A DNA stretch of 64,000 bases from Streptomyces tuirus (GTDB lineage: Bacteria > Actinomycetota > Actinomycetes > Streptomycetales > Streptomycetaceae). Below are positions 1 through 8,033 of the stretch, in pieces (positions within the stretch are counted from its first letter, which is position 1; every line of letters begins with the position of its first letter). A model generated the notes under the pieces. The model saw only the letters and a program-made list of their open reading frames with translations, was not told the origin of the DNA and did not search any database. The stretch spans positions 744,001 through 808,000 of the forward strand of contig JAGTPG010000001.1 in NCBI GenBank assembly GCA_018195615.1, read 5' to 3'. Both the position numbers and the translations under genes were made by a program.

Positions 1-519
1 GCTGCATGTGGCGGCCGATGTCGTCGATCAGGTCGATGCGTTCGCGCTTCAGCTCGTGGGCGAGGCCGCGGGCCCAGGTGCGGACGGCTTCGGACTTGCC
101 GTCGAGGAGCGCTTCGGCGAGGTGGAGGGTGACGACGTTGGCCATGGCCTGGTCGCGGGTGACGCCGGGCCCCACGGTTCGCGGGCGGCGACCTTCTCCG
201 CCTCGGCCCACGGGTCGTCGGCTGGCGCTCCCGTGGGCAGTGCCTTGTACGCGGCTCGCGGGTCCCAGCCGTGGTCCTCGAGCCACTGGTCGACGAGTTG
301 GTCAACGTTGCAGTCGGCGTTGTCGAGGGCTTGGGTGAGGGTGATGGCGGCCCGCCAGCGGTCGCCGTCCCGGCTGTCGAGGCCCTGCGCGATGTGCGTG
401 GCGATGAGTTCCCGCATCGCGCGCTCACGGCGGCGCAGGAGGGTGTTGGCGTCCCGCAAGTCGGCGAGGGTGCTCGCAGGGACGGTCACGGTCTCGGGCT
501 CTGCCTGGCTGGTGGTCAT
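1..519 (-). CDS. phage protein of unknown function (3' end beyond window)
   Basis: The ATG at 519 follows a clear AGGAGG site (about 9 nt upstream), so the longer upstream reading is not needed. The first ~120 residues are acidic and helical. Near 166-173 the frame breaks, and adding one C to the GGGCCC run joins it to a second helical stretch (VTRDQAMANVVTLH..., ARGLAHELKRERIDLIDDI) that continues off the left edge. I do not recognise the family. It is the last visible gene of the leftward early operon, separated from its upstream neighbour by a stem-loop. It is a protein of a prophage-like element by context; function unknown. Confidence 0.6.
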
Positions 520-542
520 GGTTCGTGGCCTCCTGGGGTTAG

Positions 543-571
543 GAGGCGCCCGCATAGCCCGCGGGCGCCTC
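543..571 (-). terminator. stem-loop between early genes
   Basis: A perfect 11-bp inverted repeat (543-553 with 561-571, 7-nt loop) lies just after the stop at 586 and before the start at 519, reading leftward. No T-tract follows. It may terminate or attenuate transcription between the recombination genes and the next gene. Confidence 0.5.
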
Positions 572-585
572 TCTGCGGGTGCGGG

Positions 586-1416
586 CTACTTGGTGGGGTC
601 GGTGGCCGGCTTGTCGGCCTTGCCGCCGGTCAGCTCGTCGGCGGACACGCGCGGGGCGGGGAACTCGTCCTCGGCGGTGACCTCGCCGCGCTGGATCGAC
701 TTGTAGATGACGATCAGCTGGGCGACGTCGTGCTCGGTCCACTTCGTCGACGGCCGGTCGAGACGGTTCTCGATGCGGTCGGCGGTGACGCCGATGCCCT
801 CGAACGTCTTGATGGCGTCAGCGATGCGCTGGGCGAGGGGCTTGCCGCCGCCGTCCCGCAGCGTCTGGTTGCACAGCTCCTTGGCCTCTTCGACGAACCA
901 GGGCGGGAGGATCGCGAAGATCGCCTCGCGGACGCGGCGGGCGCCGTTGTTGCTGTTCGTCTCGTAGATGTCACGCATGTCGGTGAGCTGCTTCGGCCCG
1001 TTCTTCGTGTCGCGGCGGTGCGGCACGATGAACGTCGAGGAGTTACGGGAGTTGGTCTGCACGTCCCAGGCGAAGGCCTGCATCTCGGACTGGCCGTACT
1101 CGTCGTCGCGGCGCATCTCGACAAGGCCGTACTGGACGTTGCCCCAGACGCGGGCGAGTTCGCGGGCGAGGTGGACGGAGGCGCCGGTGATGGTCTGGCC
1201 GCCGCGGGAGTAGCGGAAGAACGCCCGTTCGGCGAGGCCCTGCTGCTTGCAGGACTCGCGCATCTCGGCGACGGCGGCCTGGATGTTGCGGGGGCACTGC
1301 TGGGCGACGACGACCGCGGCCTGGACTTCGGCGGCGGCGCGGGACTGCTCGACCGCGGTGCCCTGCCCGATGCGGGCCGGGGCGGTGGTGGACGGAAGGG
1401 GAACGGGCTGGTTCAT
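586..1416 (-). CDS. putative phage ssDNA-annealing recombinase (RecT-like role)
   Basis: A protein of 276 residues whose start overlaps the RecE-like stop (ATGA). Conserved-looking blocks are ARELARVWGNVQYG (about 75-90), EMQAFAWDVQTN, TFIVPHRRDTKNG and AREAIFAILPPWFVEEAKEL-like sequence near 155-175, then a WTEHDVAQLIVIYKSI helix before an acidic tail. Actinophage proteins of this type sit beside RecE-like nucleases. By analogy with RecE/RecT, this would load on the exonuclease's ssDNA product and anneal strands. No RecT signature is obvious, so the role is inferred from position. It could instead be another ssDNA-binding or replication factor. Confidence 0.6.
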   Translation of the reverse strand: MNQPVPLPSTTAPARIGQGTAVEQSRAAAEVQAAVVVAQQCPRNIQAAVAEMRESCKQQGLAERAFFRYSRGGQTITGASVHLARELARVWGNVQYGLVEMRRDDEYGQSEMQAFAWDVQTNSRNSSTFIVPHRRDTKNGPKQLTDMRDIYETNSNNGARRVREAIFAILPPWFVEEAKELCNQTLRDGGGKPLAQRIADAIKTFEGIGVTADRIENRLDRPSTKWTEHDVAQLIVIYKSIQRGEVTAEDEFPAPRVSADELTGGKADKPATDPTK

Positions 1417-2293
1417 GCGTACTCCTCGTGATCGCGCTTCTCGGCCCAGGCGGGCAGAGGCAGGTAGGTGATGCGGTCGTTGAAGCCGGGCCAGTTGCCG
1501 GTGCGCTCGCACTCGGCGTAGATCTGCAGGGCCCGGTCGTTGCGGGCGGCGCCAAGGGCGAGGGCGGGGAAGTCGAGCTCGACCAGGTGCACCAGGTACG
1601 GGGCGGTCTTCGCCTGGAACACGAAGACGAACGCGGGCTCGATCCCGCCGGCCAGGTCGAGGGCCTTGACGGCGTCGAGGTACCAGGCGGCCTGTGCGTG
1701 GTAGCCGTGTTCGTACACGGCCCGCTGCAGGGCGGAGGGGTCGACAGCCTTGGCGGTCTTGTAGTCGACAACGACGAGCCGACCGTCGTCTTGGCGGTGG
1801 GGCATCCAGTCGGGGCGGGCCCGGCGCCACACTCCGTGGCGTTCGTCCTGCCAGAACAGGGACTGTTCGGCGATCCCGTTGCCGGGGCGAACAGCTTCCC
1901 GGCGGTTGGGTGCTGGCGGATCGCCTCGGCCATCGCCTGCACTTGCTCGTACTCCTTGCGGAGCAGGGGCGTCTTGCCCTCGTCGTAGGCGAGGTCGCGG
2001 AGTTCTCGGGCGGCGACCTTCTTCCAGTCGGGGAAGTCGATGACTTCCAGTTCCGGGCCGTCGCCGAGGACGAGCATGTGGGCGGCGTGGCCGAGGTCGA
2101 ACTCCCGCTTGTGTGGCTGCTGGTGGTCGCGGTCGTACTTGAACTGGGCGGGGCAGCCGGGGTCGAGGAGCTTGCGGGCTCCGGAGGAGGAGAGGCTTCC
2201 GCCGGGCACGGGGTCGGCGTGGTAGACGTCGATCGGCATGTCCGGGTAGATGCCGGGCTCCGTGACGACCGGCGTCTCGACGATGGTGGTCAC
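1413..2293 (-). CDS. RecE-like PD-(D/E)XK exonuclease
   Basis: GTG start at 2293 overlaps the upstream stop (GTGA). The N-terminus (YHADPVPGGSLSSSGARKLL, HAAHMLVLGDGPEL) is typical of RecE/Cas4-like phage exonucleases. The C-terminal half carries RPDWM followed by VVVDYKTAK, the D...DxK core of a PD-(D/E)XK nuclease. The frame breaks at 1883-1887; one extra C in the CCC run gives GKLFAPGNGIAEQSLFW and a 293-residue protein. It probably resects dsDNA ends 5'-3' for homologous annealing with its downstream partner. The frameshift looks like a base-calling loss because both halves are well conserved in style and join cleanly. Confidence 0.75.
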
Positions 2294-2790
2294 GCGGCAC
2301 CGCCCTCAATGAGCGAGGTGTAGTAGCAGTGGCCGGGCTGCTCGCTGTGGAGCTTGAGCAGTCCCTCGCGGTGCAGGATGTGGAGGCGGCGGCGGGCGAC
2401 TGACCGGTAGATGTGGGTGCCGGCGGTGCGGCGGAGCACCGCCTTGGCTCGTCCCGGCGTCCACTCCCCGCCCTCGTTGGTGATCGCTTGGAGGAGCGCG
2501 AGCCCCATCTGGTGCGAGCGGACGGGGTGCCGGTCGGCGGGCTTCGGGTGGAGCAGGTAGGCGCGCTGTCCGTTGACTGTGACGGGGAGGAGCTTGCCTC
2601 GGCGGGCGAGGTCGCGGAGGTCTCGGCGTGCGGCGTTGCGGCCGATGCCGGACCAGGGGGTGATGCTGTAGAGGTCTTGGGCTCGGCGTGTGGTGATGGG
2701 CTGTCGTGGCTCGCGTTTGATGAGGGCGAGCAGGCTGTCGCGGCGTTCGGTGACGTCCAGGCCGCCCCTGGCCTCGACGGCGGCGGTCAC
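2290..2790 (-). CDS. winged-helix-like DNA-binding phage protein
   Basis: A basic protein of 166 residues. The GTG start overlaps the stop of the small zinc-finger ORF. Two helix-rich segments look like helix-turn-helix units: RRDSLLALIKREPRQPITTR ... ARRDLRDLARRGKLL (about 14-65) and GRAKAVLRRTAGTHIYRSVA ... LHREGLLKLH (about 115-150). A regulatory or replication-initiation role in early phage transcription is possible. No catalytic motif is visible, and the function is unassigned. Confidence 0.6.
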   Translation of the reverse strand: MTAAVEARGGLDVTERRDSLLALIKREPRQPITTRRAQDLYSITPWSGIGRNAARRDLRDLARRGKLLPVTVNGQRAYLLHPKPADRHPVRSHQMGLALLQAITNEGGEWTPGRAKAVLRRTAGTHIYRSVARRRLHILHREGLLKLHSEQPGHCYYTSLIEGGAA

Positions 2791-2912
2791 TGCTGGTCTC
2801 CGTCGGTGCAGGTCTCGCAGAGGCCGGTCTTGAGGTCGAGCGGCCCGGTGGTGTCGCCGCAGTTCTTGCAGCCGAGCGGACCGGTGTGGTTTGTGCTGGT
2901 TTCGGTGGTCAT
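2787..2912 (-). CDS. small zinc-ribbon-like protein (41 aa)
   Basis: ATG at 2912 follows GCAGGAGAC, a good ribosome binding site. The 41-residue product has a CKNCGD ... CETC arrangement that could bind one zinc ion. Its stop overlaps the GTG of the next gene (GTGA), implying translational coupling. Very small zinc-finger ORFs are common in actinophage early operons; the function is unknown. Confidence 0.6.
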   Translation of the reverse strand: MTTETSTNHTGPLGCKNCGDTTGPLDLKTGLCETCTDGDQQ

Positions 2913-2940
2913 GTCTCCTGCTTCGGGGTGTGCTGGGGTA

Positions 2941-2981
2941 GGGCCCGCCGTCGCGGTGGGGGTGCCGCGAGCGGCGGGCCC
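2941..2981 (-). terminator. strong stem-loop
   Basis: Positions 2941-2950 pair perfectly with 2972-2981, and the inner 2951-2956 pair with 2965-2970 after a single bulged G, giving a 16-bp stem. It lies between the stop at 3036 and the start at 2912 of two leftward genes. It probably terminates or attenuates the long upstream transcript. Confidence 0.6.
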
Positions 2982-3035
2982 TTCGGATGCCGCAGCGCGA
3001 GGGGGGGCGCCGTGCGGCTGGTACGGGGTTGTGGG

Positions 3036-3602
3036 TCAGTCGCCGTCGCCGAGCCGGAGGAACTCGTCGTCGTCGGGGAGGGACGTGAGCGGCCAGGAGG
3101 TGAGGAGCTTCACCGCCTGGTAGCCGCTGCGGGGGTTCGTCTCCCGTCCGGAGAAGCGGCCCTTGTGCGGTGCGGTCTGGAAGCCCTGGTAGACCTCGAA
3201 CCGCTTCTCGTCGCAGTCGATGAGGTAGCCCCACTCGCACCACACCGAGTCGCCCGGCCAGTCCGGCGAGTGGGGGGCGTGACCGGCGGCCAGGGTGGCG
3301 GCGGGGTTGCCGAACGTGCGGTACAGGAGCCGGTACCACTCCTCGCCCGGCTCGTCCTTCGGGCCGCCGGGCCGCGAGTCGGCGTACTGGGCGAGGGCTG
3401 CGCGCTGCTCCTCGGTCGGCATGGTCTCGCCGTCGATGTGGATCAGCTTGGAGGCCTGCTCGCGGACGGTGTCCCAGTCGGTGACGGTGCGGGCCCACTT
3501 GAGGGCGTCGGCGCCGAGGGCGCTGGGATATGCGTCGTAGTGGATGTAGGTGATGGTCTCGTGCTGGTTGGCGACGAAGCCGAGGAAGCCCCTGGTTGAC
3601 AT
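3036..3602 (-). CDS. conserved hypothetical phage protein
   Basis: A 188-residue acidic soluble protein. ATG at 3602 has GGAAGGAAA upstream. The N-terminus MSTRGFLGFVANQHETITYI resembles a family of streptomycete phage proteins that begin with a Ntn-like or glutamine-amidotransferase-like strand, but I see no confirmed catalytic residues. It ends beside the 2941-2981 stem-loop, so it is the last gene of the upstream transcription block. Confidence 0.6.
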   Translation of the reverse strand: MSTRGFLGFVANQHETITYIHYDAYPSALGADALKWARTVTDWDTVREQASKLIHIDGETMPTEEQRAALAQYADSRPGGPKDEPGEEWYRLLYRTFGNPAATLAAGHAPHSPDWPGDSVWCEWGYLIDCDEKRFEVYQGFQTAPHKGRFSGRETNPRSGYQAVKLLTSWPLTSLPDDDEFLRLGDGD

Positions 3603-3717
3603 GGGCGGTTTCCTTCCATGGGATGCTGAGGTGGGATCCCCGGGCGTTACAGGCGGCCGGGGTTCTTCTTTGGTGCGCCGCCCCGGCCGGCCGTTCGTCA
3701 TCCGGCCTGGGCGGCAG

Positions 3718-4164
3718 TCAGGCGGCCGGAACCTGGTGGATGGGCCAGGGCTGCGGCTGGTCGAGGATGGGGAGTTCCTGCGTCTGGTCGTTGCTGGTGT
3801 CGAGGTACGGCACCGGGGACGCGTAGGGCAGGCAGACGACCGGCGAGTACGGTCGGACGAGTTGCGTGTCGACCTGGGTGATGCGGGGCCGGGCGTTGAT
3901 GACGGCCTGCCGCAGTCGCTGCTGTTCGGCGGCGGAGCGGCACACCTTGCCCGACAGTTCCTTCACCCGCCGCTTGAGCGCCTCGTTCTCCGCTTCCGCC
4001 GCCGCGGCGCGGATGCTGGTCTGGCATTCGCGGACGATGCTGCGGGTGAGCTCGCCCACGAGGTCCTCGTTCGCGGCGATCAGCTGCCGGTTGTCGTCCT
4101 CGGCCCGTTCGGCGCGGGTGCGGAGTTCCGTGTAGGCGGGGCTGTGCTTGCCGATGCTGCTCAC
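3718..4164 (-). CDS. coiled-coil phage protein
   Basis: A 148-residue protein with GTG start at 4164 overlapping the stop of the small membrane ORF (GTGA). Residues about 8-95 are strongly heptad-like (ELRTRAERAEDDNRQLIAAN, AAEAENEALKRRVKELSGK), predicting a coiled coil; the last 50 residues are proline-rich. It is the final member of the overlap chain. A scaffold or adaptor function is possible but not shown. Confidence 0.6.
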   Translation of the reverse strand: MSSIGKHSPAYTELRTRAERAEDDNRQLIAANEDLVGELTRSIVRECQTSIRAAAAEAENEALKRRVKELSGKVCRSAAEQQRLRQAVINARPRITQVDTQLVRPYSPVVCLPYASPVPYLDTSNDQTQELPILDQPQPWPIHQVPAA

Positions 4165-4262
4165 TGGCGCTCCTTGCGGGCTCGTATGCGGGCGGAGACC
4201 TTCTCGCCGGCGAGGATCAGGAAGATCGGGGCGACGAGGATGAACGCCGCCAGCACGGTCAC
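4161..4262 (-). CDS. 33-residue single-span membrane protein
   Basis: GTG at 4262 overlaps the stop of the gene before it and its own stop overlaps the GTG of the gene after it. The product starts with a hydrophobic helix (VTVLAAFILVAPIFLILAG) followed by a basic tail (ARIRARKERQ), the topology of a tiny inner-membrane protein. The double overlap argues that it is translated. It could be a superinfection or envelope-modifying peptide; no function can be assigned. Confidence 0.6.
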   Translation of the reverse strand: MTVLAAFILVAPIFLILAGEKVSARIRARKERQ

Positions 4263-4579
4263 GACGCGACCTTCGCGGCGTCGAGGGTCTGCTGCGTCGC
4301 CTCGGCCTTGATGTGCGGGCACTTGGCGGCGAGGTCGACTTCGGCGCGGTAGCGGTCCCAGCTCATGAGCTCCATGCGGTAGCCCTGCCGCTGGTACTTG
4401 TCGCGCTCCCGCTTGAGCGGGTAGTGCTCACGCCACGCCTGCTCCTCGGTGGCGAACGCCTCGTCGCCAAACGCGGCGGTGAGTGCTCCGCACGGGCAGC
4501 CGCATGGCGCCCACGTGATCCAGGTGCAGTTCGACAGCGCGTGCAACCCGCCGTCGATCTCTACCTTCAGCTCGGGCAT
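4259..4579 (-). CDS. hypothetical phage protein with CGCPCG motif
   Basis: A 106-residue product starting at ATG 4579, inside the TAATG overlap with the upstream gene. It has a clustered cysteine motif (APCGCPCGALTAAFGDEAF, about 25-45) plus C17 and C88, suggesting metal binding, and an aromatic/basic middle (WREHYPLKRERDKYQRQGYR). Function is unknown. Upstream in-frame sequence to 4780 is not needed. Confidence 0.6.
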   Translation of the reverse strand: MPELKVEIDGGLHALSNCTWITWAPCGCPCGALTAAFGDEAFATEEQAWREHYPLKRERDKYQRQGYRMELMSWDRYRAEVDLAAKCPHIKAEATQQTLDAAKVAS

Positions 4580-5024
4580 TACGCCTCCCACTCCGTGATG
4601 GCGGCCTCGACCGGAGCGCGGAGGTGGTCGTGCCACAGGCTGTTCATCGGCGTGGGGGTGCCGGCGAAGGCGAGGGTGGCGGCGGCGCCGGTGAGCATGG
4701 CCGGGGCGACCCAGCCAGCCACGGGCAGCGGCTCCGGGTCCCGGTTGGAGCCGTCCTCGCTGAGGCGGGCCCACTGCCAAACCGGGCCGCGGTCGTAGTG
4801 CTTGTCGCGGCCGGTGTGCCAGTCCCAGATGAGGATCAGGCCGTACCGGTACCGGTCGGCGGGAATGTCGGACGTCTCGGGGTGAGGGTGATGACGCCGC
4901 GCAGGTAGGGCACGTCGTAGGAGTCCTCGACGAACGCGTCCGTCTGCTCGGGCGTCAGCTTGGCCTCGGTGAGGGCGGCCTCGACGGCGTCGAGGTAGGG
5001 GGCGTGCGGCGGGGTGTGGGTCAC
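4579..5024 (-). CDS. hypothetical phage protein (frame restored)
   Basis: GTG at 5024 overlaps the upstream stop. The first 50 residues (EAKLTPEQTDAFVEDSYDVP) and the following stretch (DIPADRYRYGLILIWDWHTG, GPVWQWARLSEDG) are in different frames, joined if one C is added to the CCC at about 4877-4882. The result is 148 residues ending in TAATG overlap with the next gene. The aromatic-rich middle suggests a compact globular domain. No family recognised. Confidence 0.5.
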
Positions 5025-5206
5025 CTGAGGTCTCCCATGAAGTCGGTGGGGATGTCGGCGTGGCCGTCGAGGATGTCGGCGATGAGGTTCGGGTCGGTGA
5101 TCCAGGCGGGTACTTGGCGGCGGGTGATGCCGAGGCCGGACAGGAGGCCGGGCAGGATCACCGGGTCGGCGTCCACGGGCGTGGGCGGCAGGTCGAGCGT
5201 GCTCAC
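5021..5206 (-). CDS. small hypothetical phage protein (61 aa)
   Basis: GTG at 5206 and stop at 5021 both overlap neighbours by four bases. The sequence is proline-rich at the start and then PGLLSGLGITRRQVPAWITD and LIADILDGHADIPTDFMGDL. No motif is recognised; the coupling supports expression. Confidence 0.5.
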   Translation of the reverse strand: MSTLDLPPTPVDADPVILPGLLSGLGITRRQVPAWITDPNLIADILDGHADIPTDFMGDLR

Positions 5207-5403
5207 GCGGCCCTCCCGAGTCGGGTCCGGGCGATCGCTGCGGCCTTGAACCGGGCGTGCTCGGCGGCGATCTGGTCGAGGTACTCGGCCACGGTCCACG
5301 GCTTCGCGCCTCGGGAGCGGCGGGCGAACTCGGCCTCGACGCGGGCGAGGGCGTCCTGCTCCAGGTCCGCCAGCGGGCGGGGTTCGGCGACGGTGGCCAT
5401 CAC
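5203..5403 (-). CDS. small helical phage protein (66 aa)
   Basis: Starts at GTG 5403 (four-base overlap with the upstream stop) or at ATG 5400 directly after. The sequence is mostly amphipathic helix (ADLEQDALARVEAEFARRSR, VAEYLDQIAAEHARFKAAAI). No family is recognised. It is part of the overlap chain. Confidence 0.5.
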   Translation of the reverse strand: MMATVAEPRPLADLEQDALARVEAEFARRSRGAKPWTVAEYLDQIAAEHARFKAAAIARTRLGRAA

Positions 5404-5636
5404 GCCACCTCCCGCAACGCCTGCCGCTGCGTCCAGGCGGCGAGTCGGGCGACCGCTTCGGCGAGCTGCTCGACCGTTGCCGGGCTGGAGTCGCTGACGG
5501 TGATCGCGATGGACTTGCCGGGTTCGCCGATGACGAGCCGGGCGAGGGGCTTGCCGTCAACACCGTGGTCGAACTCGGTACGGATCGGGGCGTCGTTCAG
5601 GGCGACGGTGATCCCGCCGTAGATGTCAGCGCTCAC
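5400..5636 (-). CDS. small hypothetical phage protein (78 aa)
   Basis: GTG at 5636 overlaps the upstream stop and TGA at 5400 overlaps the next start. The N-terminal 45 residues look like alternating beta strands (GGITVALND, LARLVIGEPGKSIAITVSD), followed by a helix (VEQLAEAVARLAAWTQRQAL). Function unknown. Confidence 0.5.
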   Translation of the reverse strand: MSADIYGGITVALNDAPIRTEFDHGVDGKPLARLVIGEPGKSIAITVSDSSPATVEQLAEAVARLAAWTQRQALREVA

Positions 5637-6325
5637 GACACGGCCTCCTCGGGCGTGGTCTCGGGCTGGGCGGCGCGGAAGCTGGGCGGGTCGCAGTCCT
5701 TCGCCCCGGCAAGGCGCGCGGTCGGGCACGGGTACGGGAGCGTGTAGTCCTCGTCGCGCGTCATCGCGTCGGCGTCGATGCACACCGGGCAGGGGCCCAT
5801 CGGCGAGTCCTTGTGCAGGTGGCGGATCTGCTCGGCCGCCTTCTCCAGCTCGGCGATCCGGTCGCGGTTCGCGCGCAACGCCTCCGCCGCGTCGGTGAGG
5901 GCCTCGTTCGTGGTGTGCCGCTCCGCCTCCAACTCGGCGATACGGGCTTGGAGGTGCTGAGTGAAGGCCTGCTCCTGCTTGAGCCAGCCCTGGTACGACT
6001 CGCGGTCCTTGACGACGCGGAGGATGCCCTCGTCGTAGGCCTGCGCCCGCTCGCGAGCCGACAGCCAGGCGAGCCGGTAGCGGTCCCGTTCGGCGAGGAC
6101 CTGGATGTACTCGTCGTCGTCCTTCGCCTGCTGGTCGAGGCGCCGCACCTTGTCGTCCTCCAGGCGGGCGACCCGCTCACTCAGGCGCTCGATCTCCGCC
6201 CGGAGGCCGGGCACGTGGTCGGCGACGGCGTGCGCGGTGCAGCACGCGAACCCGAGATCCGGGTGGCCCTCGTAGGCGGCCAGATCCTCCGCGAGCTTCG
6301 TGAGTGCAGCTCCGTTGACCTTCAC
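5633..6325 (-). CDS. coiled-coil protein with C-terminal cysteine pair
   Basis: A 230-residue protein starting at GTG 6325 in a four-base overlap. Residues about 40-165 form a long heptad-rich coiled coil (LRAEIERLSERVARLEDDK, LQARIAELEAERHTTNEAL). Near 180 there is MGPCPVC, and near 200 PYPCPT, possibly zinc-binding. Likely a structural or adaptor protein; function not assigned. Confidence 0.6.
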   Translation of the reverse strand: MKVNGAALTKLAEDLAAYEGHPDLGFACCTAHAVADHVPGLRAEIERLSERVARLEDDKVRRLDQQAKDDDEYIQVLAERDRYRLAWLSARERAQAYDEGILRVVKDRESYQGWLKQEQAFTQHLQARIAELEAERHTTNEALTDAAEALRANRDRIAELEKAAEQIRHLHKDSPMGPCPVCIDADAMTRDEDYTLPYPCPTARLAGAKDCDPPSFRAAQPETTPEEAVS

Positions 6326-6470
6326 GCGGCACCTCCCTGGCGGCGGGCGTGCTTCCTGCGGCTGGGCGCCGACGACCGGCGCGGACGCCCCGTCGGGTTA
6401 AGGCCCACACGCGGATCCGTCGGAGCCGGGGCTGCTTACGGGGCTCGGCGTTCTGGGTGCGGTCGCTCAT
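6322..6470 (-). CDS. small basic protein (frame restored, 49 aa)
   Basis: ATG at 6470 overlaps the upstream stop (ATGA), and the TGA at 6322 overlaps the next GTG, but the two are in different frames. Adding one G/C to the run at 6402-6406 joins them as an arginine-rich 49-residue protein (RKQPRLRRIRVWGLNPTGRP...). Both flanking overlaps then fit, which is why I call it a gene. It may bind nucleic acid. Confidence 0.45.
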
Positions 6471-7201
6471 GCCGCCACCTGCTTCCGGGCGGCGTCGTAC
6501 TGGGCGATGGCCCAGGACGCGGCGTGGCACTGGTAGGCGAAGTGGTAGTTCACCTTGTCCAGGGCCCAGTCGCCGACGTCGGAGAAGGCGAAGCCGCCGA
6601 TCTCCCGGACCTTGACCTCGTGCTCGCCGTCCAGGCGCTGGACGGGGTGCTTGTAGAACTCCCAGGTGTAGGCCGAGTTCTGGTCGGCGTGATCCTTCGA
6701 CGCCCCGCACGAGCACTCGGAGCGGTAGGTCACCCCGTGCTCGAAGTCGTAGACCATCTGCATGGCCCAGTCCCGCGAGTGCAGCCGGTCGCTCTCCAGG
6801 ATCTGCTCACGGACCGCAGCCCGCAGGCCGCGCGGAGCACCGTCCTTCACGGCCTCGGCAACCTCGGCCTTCACCTGGTCGACGAGACGCTTCTGGTCGT
6901 ACTCGCGGACCGAGTCGGCGCCGTTGACCAGCTTGGACGCCCAACGGTCCGGCTCGACGCGGATGCCGCGCAGCCAGTCGAACATATCCTCGGTGTCCGG
7001 TCCGAAGCGCTCGAAGTGGTACGAGCCGTGCGAGCCGGCCACCAGGAGGTTGTACGGCCAGGTGACGAGGATGATCCGGGACCAGCCCTGCTGGGCCTTG
7101 AACTCGACGTGCCGGTACAGGCCGTCCTCGCGGAACTCGACCAGCTTGCCGTCCTTCACGTCACGGGCAACGTGAGCCGCGATCTCGGGGTAGTCGGTCA
7201 T
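6467..7201 (-). CDS. conserved hypothetical phage protein (244 aa)
   Basis: ATG at 7201 overlaps the upstream stop. It is rich in aromatics, with a central block (HGSYHFERFGPDTEDMFDWL) and a cysteine pair (SECSCGASKDHADQNSAYTW) that may bind metal. The C-terminus reads FAYQCHAASWAIAQYDAARK. The sequence resembles proteins encoded in actinophage early regions, but I cannot give a function. Confidence 0.6.
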   Translation of the reverse strand: MTDYPEIAAHVARDVKDGKLVEFREDGLYRHVEFKAQQGWSRIILVTWPYNLLVAGSHGSYHFERFGPDTEDMFDWLRGIRVEPDRWASKLVNGADSVREYDQKRLVDQVKAEVAEAVKDGAPRGLRAAVREQILESDRLHSRDWAMQMVYDFEHGVTYRSECSCGASKDHADQNSAYTWEFYKHPVQRLDGEHEVKVREIGGFAFSDVGDWALDKVNYHFAYQCHAASWAIAQYDAARKQVAA

Positions 7202-7767
7202 GCCGTCACCTCATCCTGGGTACCGGCCGCAGTCCGCAGCCCCATCTCGATCTCGAACAGGGAGGCCGCCTTCGTGTGGTCCGGCTCGGCGGCCTGCAAC
7301 TTGCGCAGCTGGGCGGCAGCCCCAGCGATCGCCGCCTTCAGGTAGGCGACCTCGGCCTGCTGCTTCTCGCGTGCCGTCTCCGCCGCGTGCAGCGGGGTGA
7401 AGACCTGCGTGCCGTACTTCGTCGCCGTGGCGCACGGCCAGCCGGTGACGACGCCCTCTTCCTGGCAGACCGCGCACAGCCACGAGTTCGGCACACCGCA
7501 GTCGTCGAAGACCGGGACGTGGAAGCGGGCCGGGAGCTTCGCGTTCTCCTCCAGCGAGAAGCCGGCGAGCAGCTCGTAATGGGGGTGGTCCGGGGCGTGC
7601 AGCAGAGTGGCGCGCTGCTGGCATTCGTCGTGCGCTACTGGGTTGCCCGCCTCGGCGTTGCTGCGGCACGTGCCGCACGCGGACGGGTCGGCGCTCGCGC
7701 TCTTCTCCGCGAGGAACTTGGCGCGGTTCTCGACCCAGAACGGATCCGTCTCGAGGTAGTCGGTCAC
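7198..7767 (-). CDS. cysteine-rich hypothetical phage protein (189 aa)
   Basis: GTG at 7767 overlaps the upstream stop. It has two possible zinc knuckles: CGTCRSNAEAGNP...HDEC (about 32-50) and CGVPNSWLCAVCQEEG...WPC (about 88-108). The C-terminal third is a predicted coiled coil (ETAREKQQAEVAYLKAAIAG, AAAQLRKLQ). Probably nucleic-acid- or protein-binding; unassigned. Confidence 0.55.
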   Translation of the reverse strand: MTDYLETDPFWVENRAKFLAEKSASADPSACGTCRSNAEAGNPVAHDECQQRATLLHAPDHPHYELLAGFSLEENAKLPARFHVPVFDDCGVPNSWLCAVCQEEGVVTGWPCATATKYGTQVFTPLHAAETAREKQQAEVAYLKAAIAGAAAQLRKLQAAEPDHTKAASLFEIEMGLRTAAGTQDEVTA

Positions 7768-8033
7768 CGCTGGCCCTCCATCGCCTCGTAGGCGGCCCGC
7801 CGCTCGCGGTCCGACTGGAGGGCGGTCCACCAGCAGTAGAAGAGGGCATCCATCGCGGCCGGGCGCTCGTCCTCGGGCAGGCAGTCGAAGGCGATCCGGC
7901 CGATCTCCTCGACCTCGTAGCCCTCCGGGTGTTCGGCGGCCAGCAGCTCCTCCGCCTCGTTCCACAGGGTCTGGAACGGCGACAGCTGCGGGAGCTTCGC
8001 GGTGATCTCGTCGAACGGGGTCAGGTCGTTCAT
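7764..8033 (-). CDS. small acidic hypothetical phage protein (89 aa)
   Basis: ATG at 8033 overlaps the upstream stop and its TGA overlaps the next GTG. It is a small acidic helical protein (WNEAEELLAAEHPEGYEVEE, CLPEDERPAAMDALFYCWW). No motif recognised. It lies in the middle of the coupled chain. Confidence 0.55.
   Translation of the reverse strand: MNDLTPFDEITAKLPQLSPFQTLWNEAEELLAAEHPEGYEVEEIGRIAFDCLPEDERPAAMDALFYCWWTALQSDRERRAAYEAMEGQR

Noticed and set aside
271..1431. 386-codon rightward ORF opposite the RecT-like gene
   Set aside because: A Gly/Val/Asp-rich shadow of the leftward gene with no recognisable domain.
3602..3701. Longer start (3701) for the protein at 3036-3602
   Set aside because: The extension is low-complexity with no ribosome binding site, whereas ATG 3602 has a good one.
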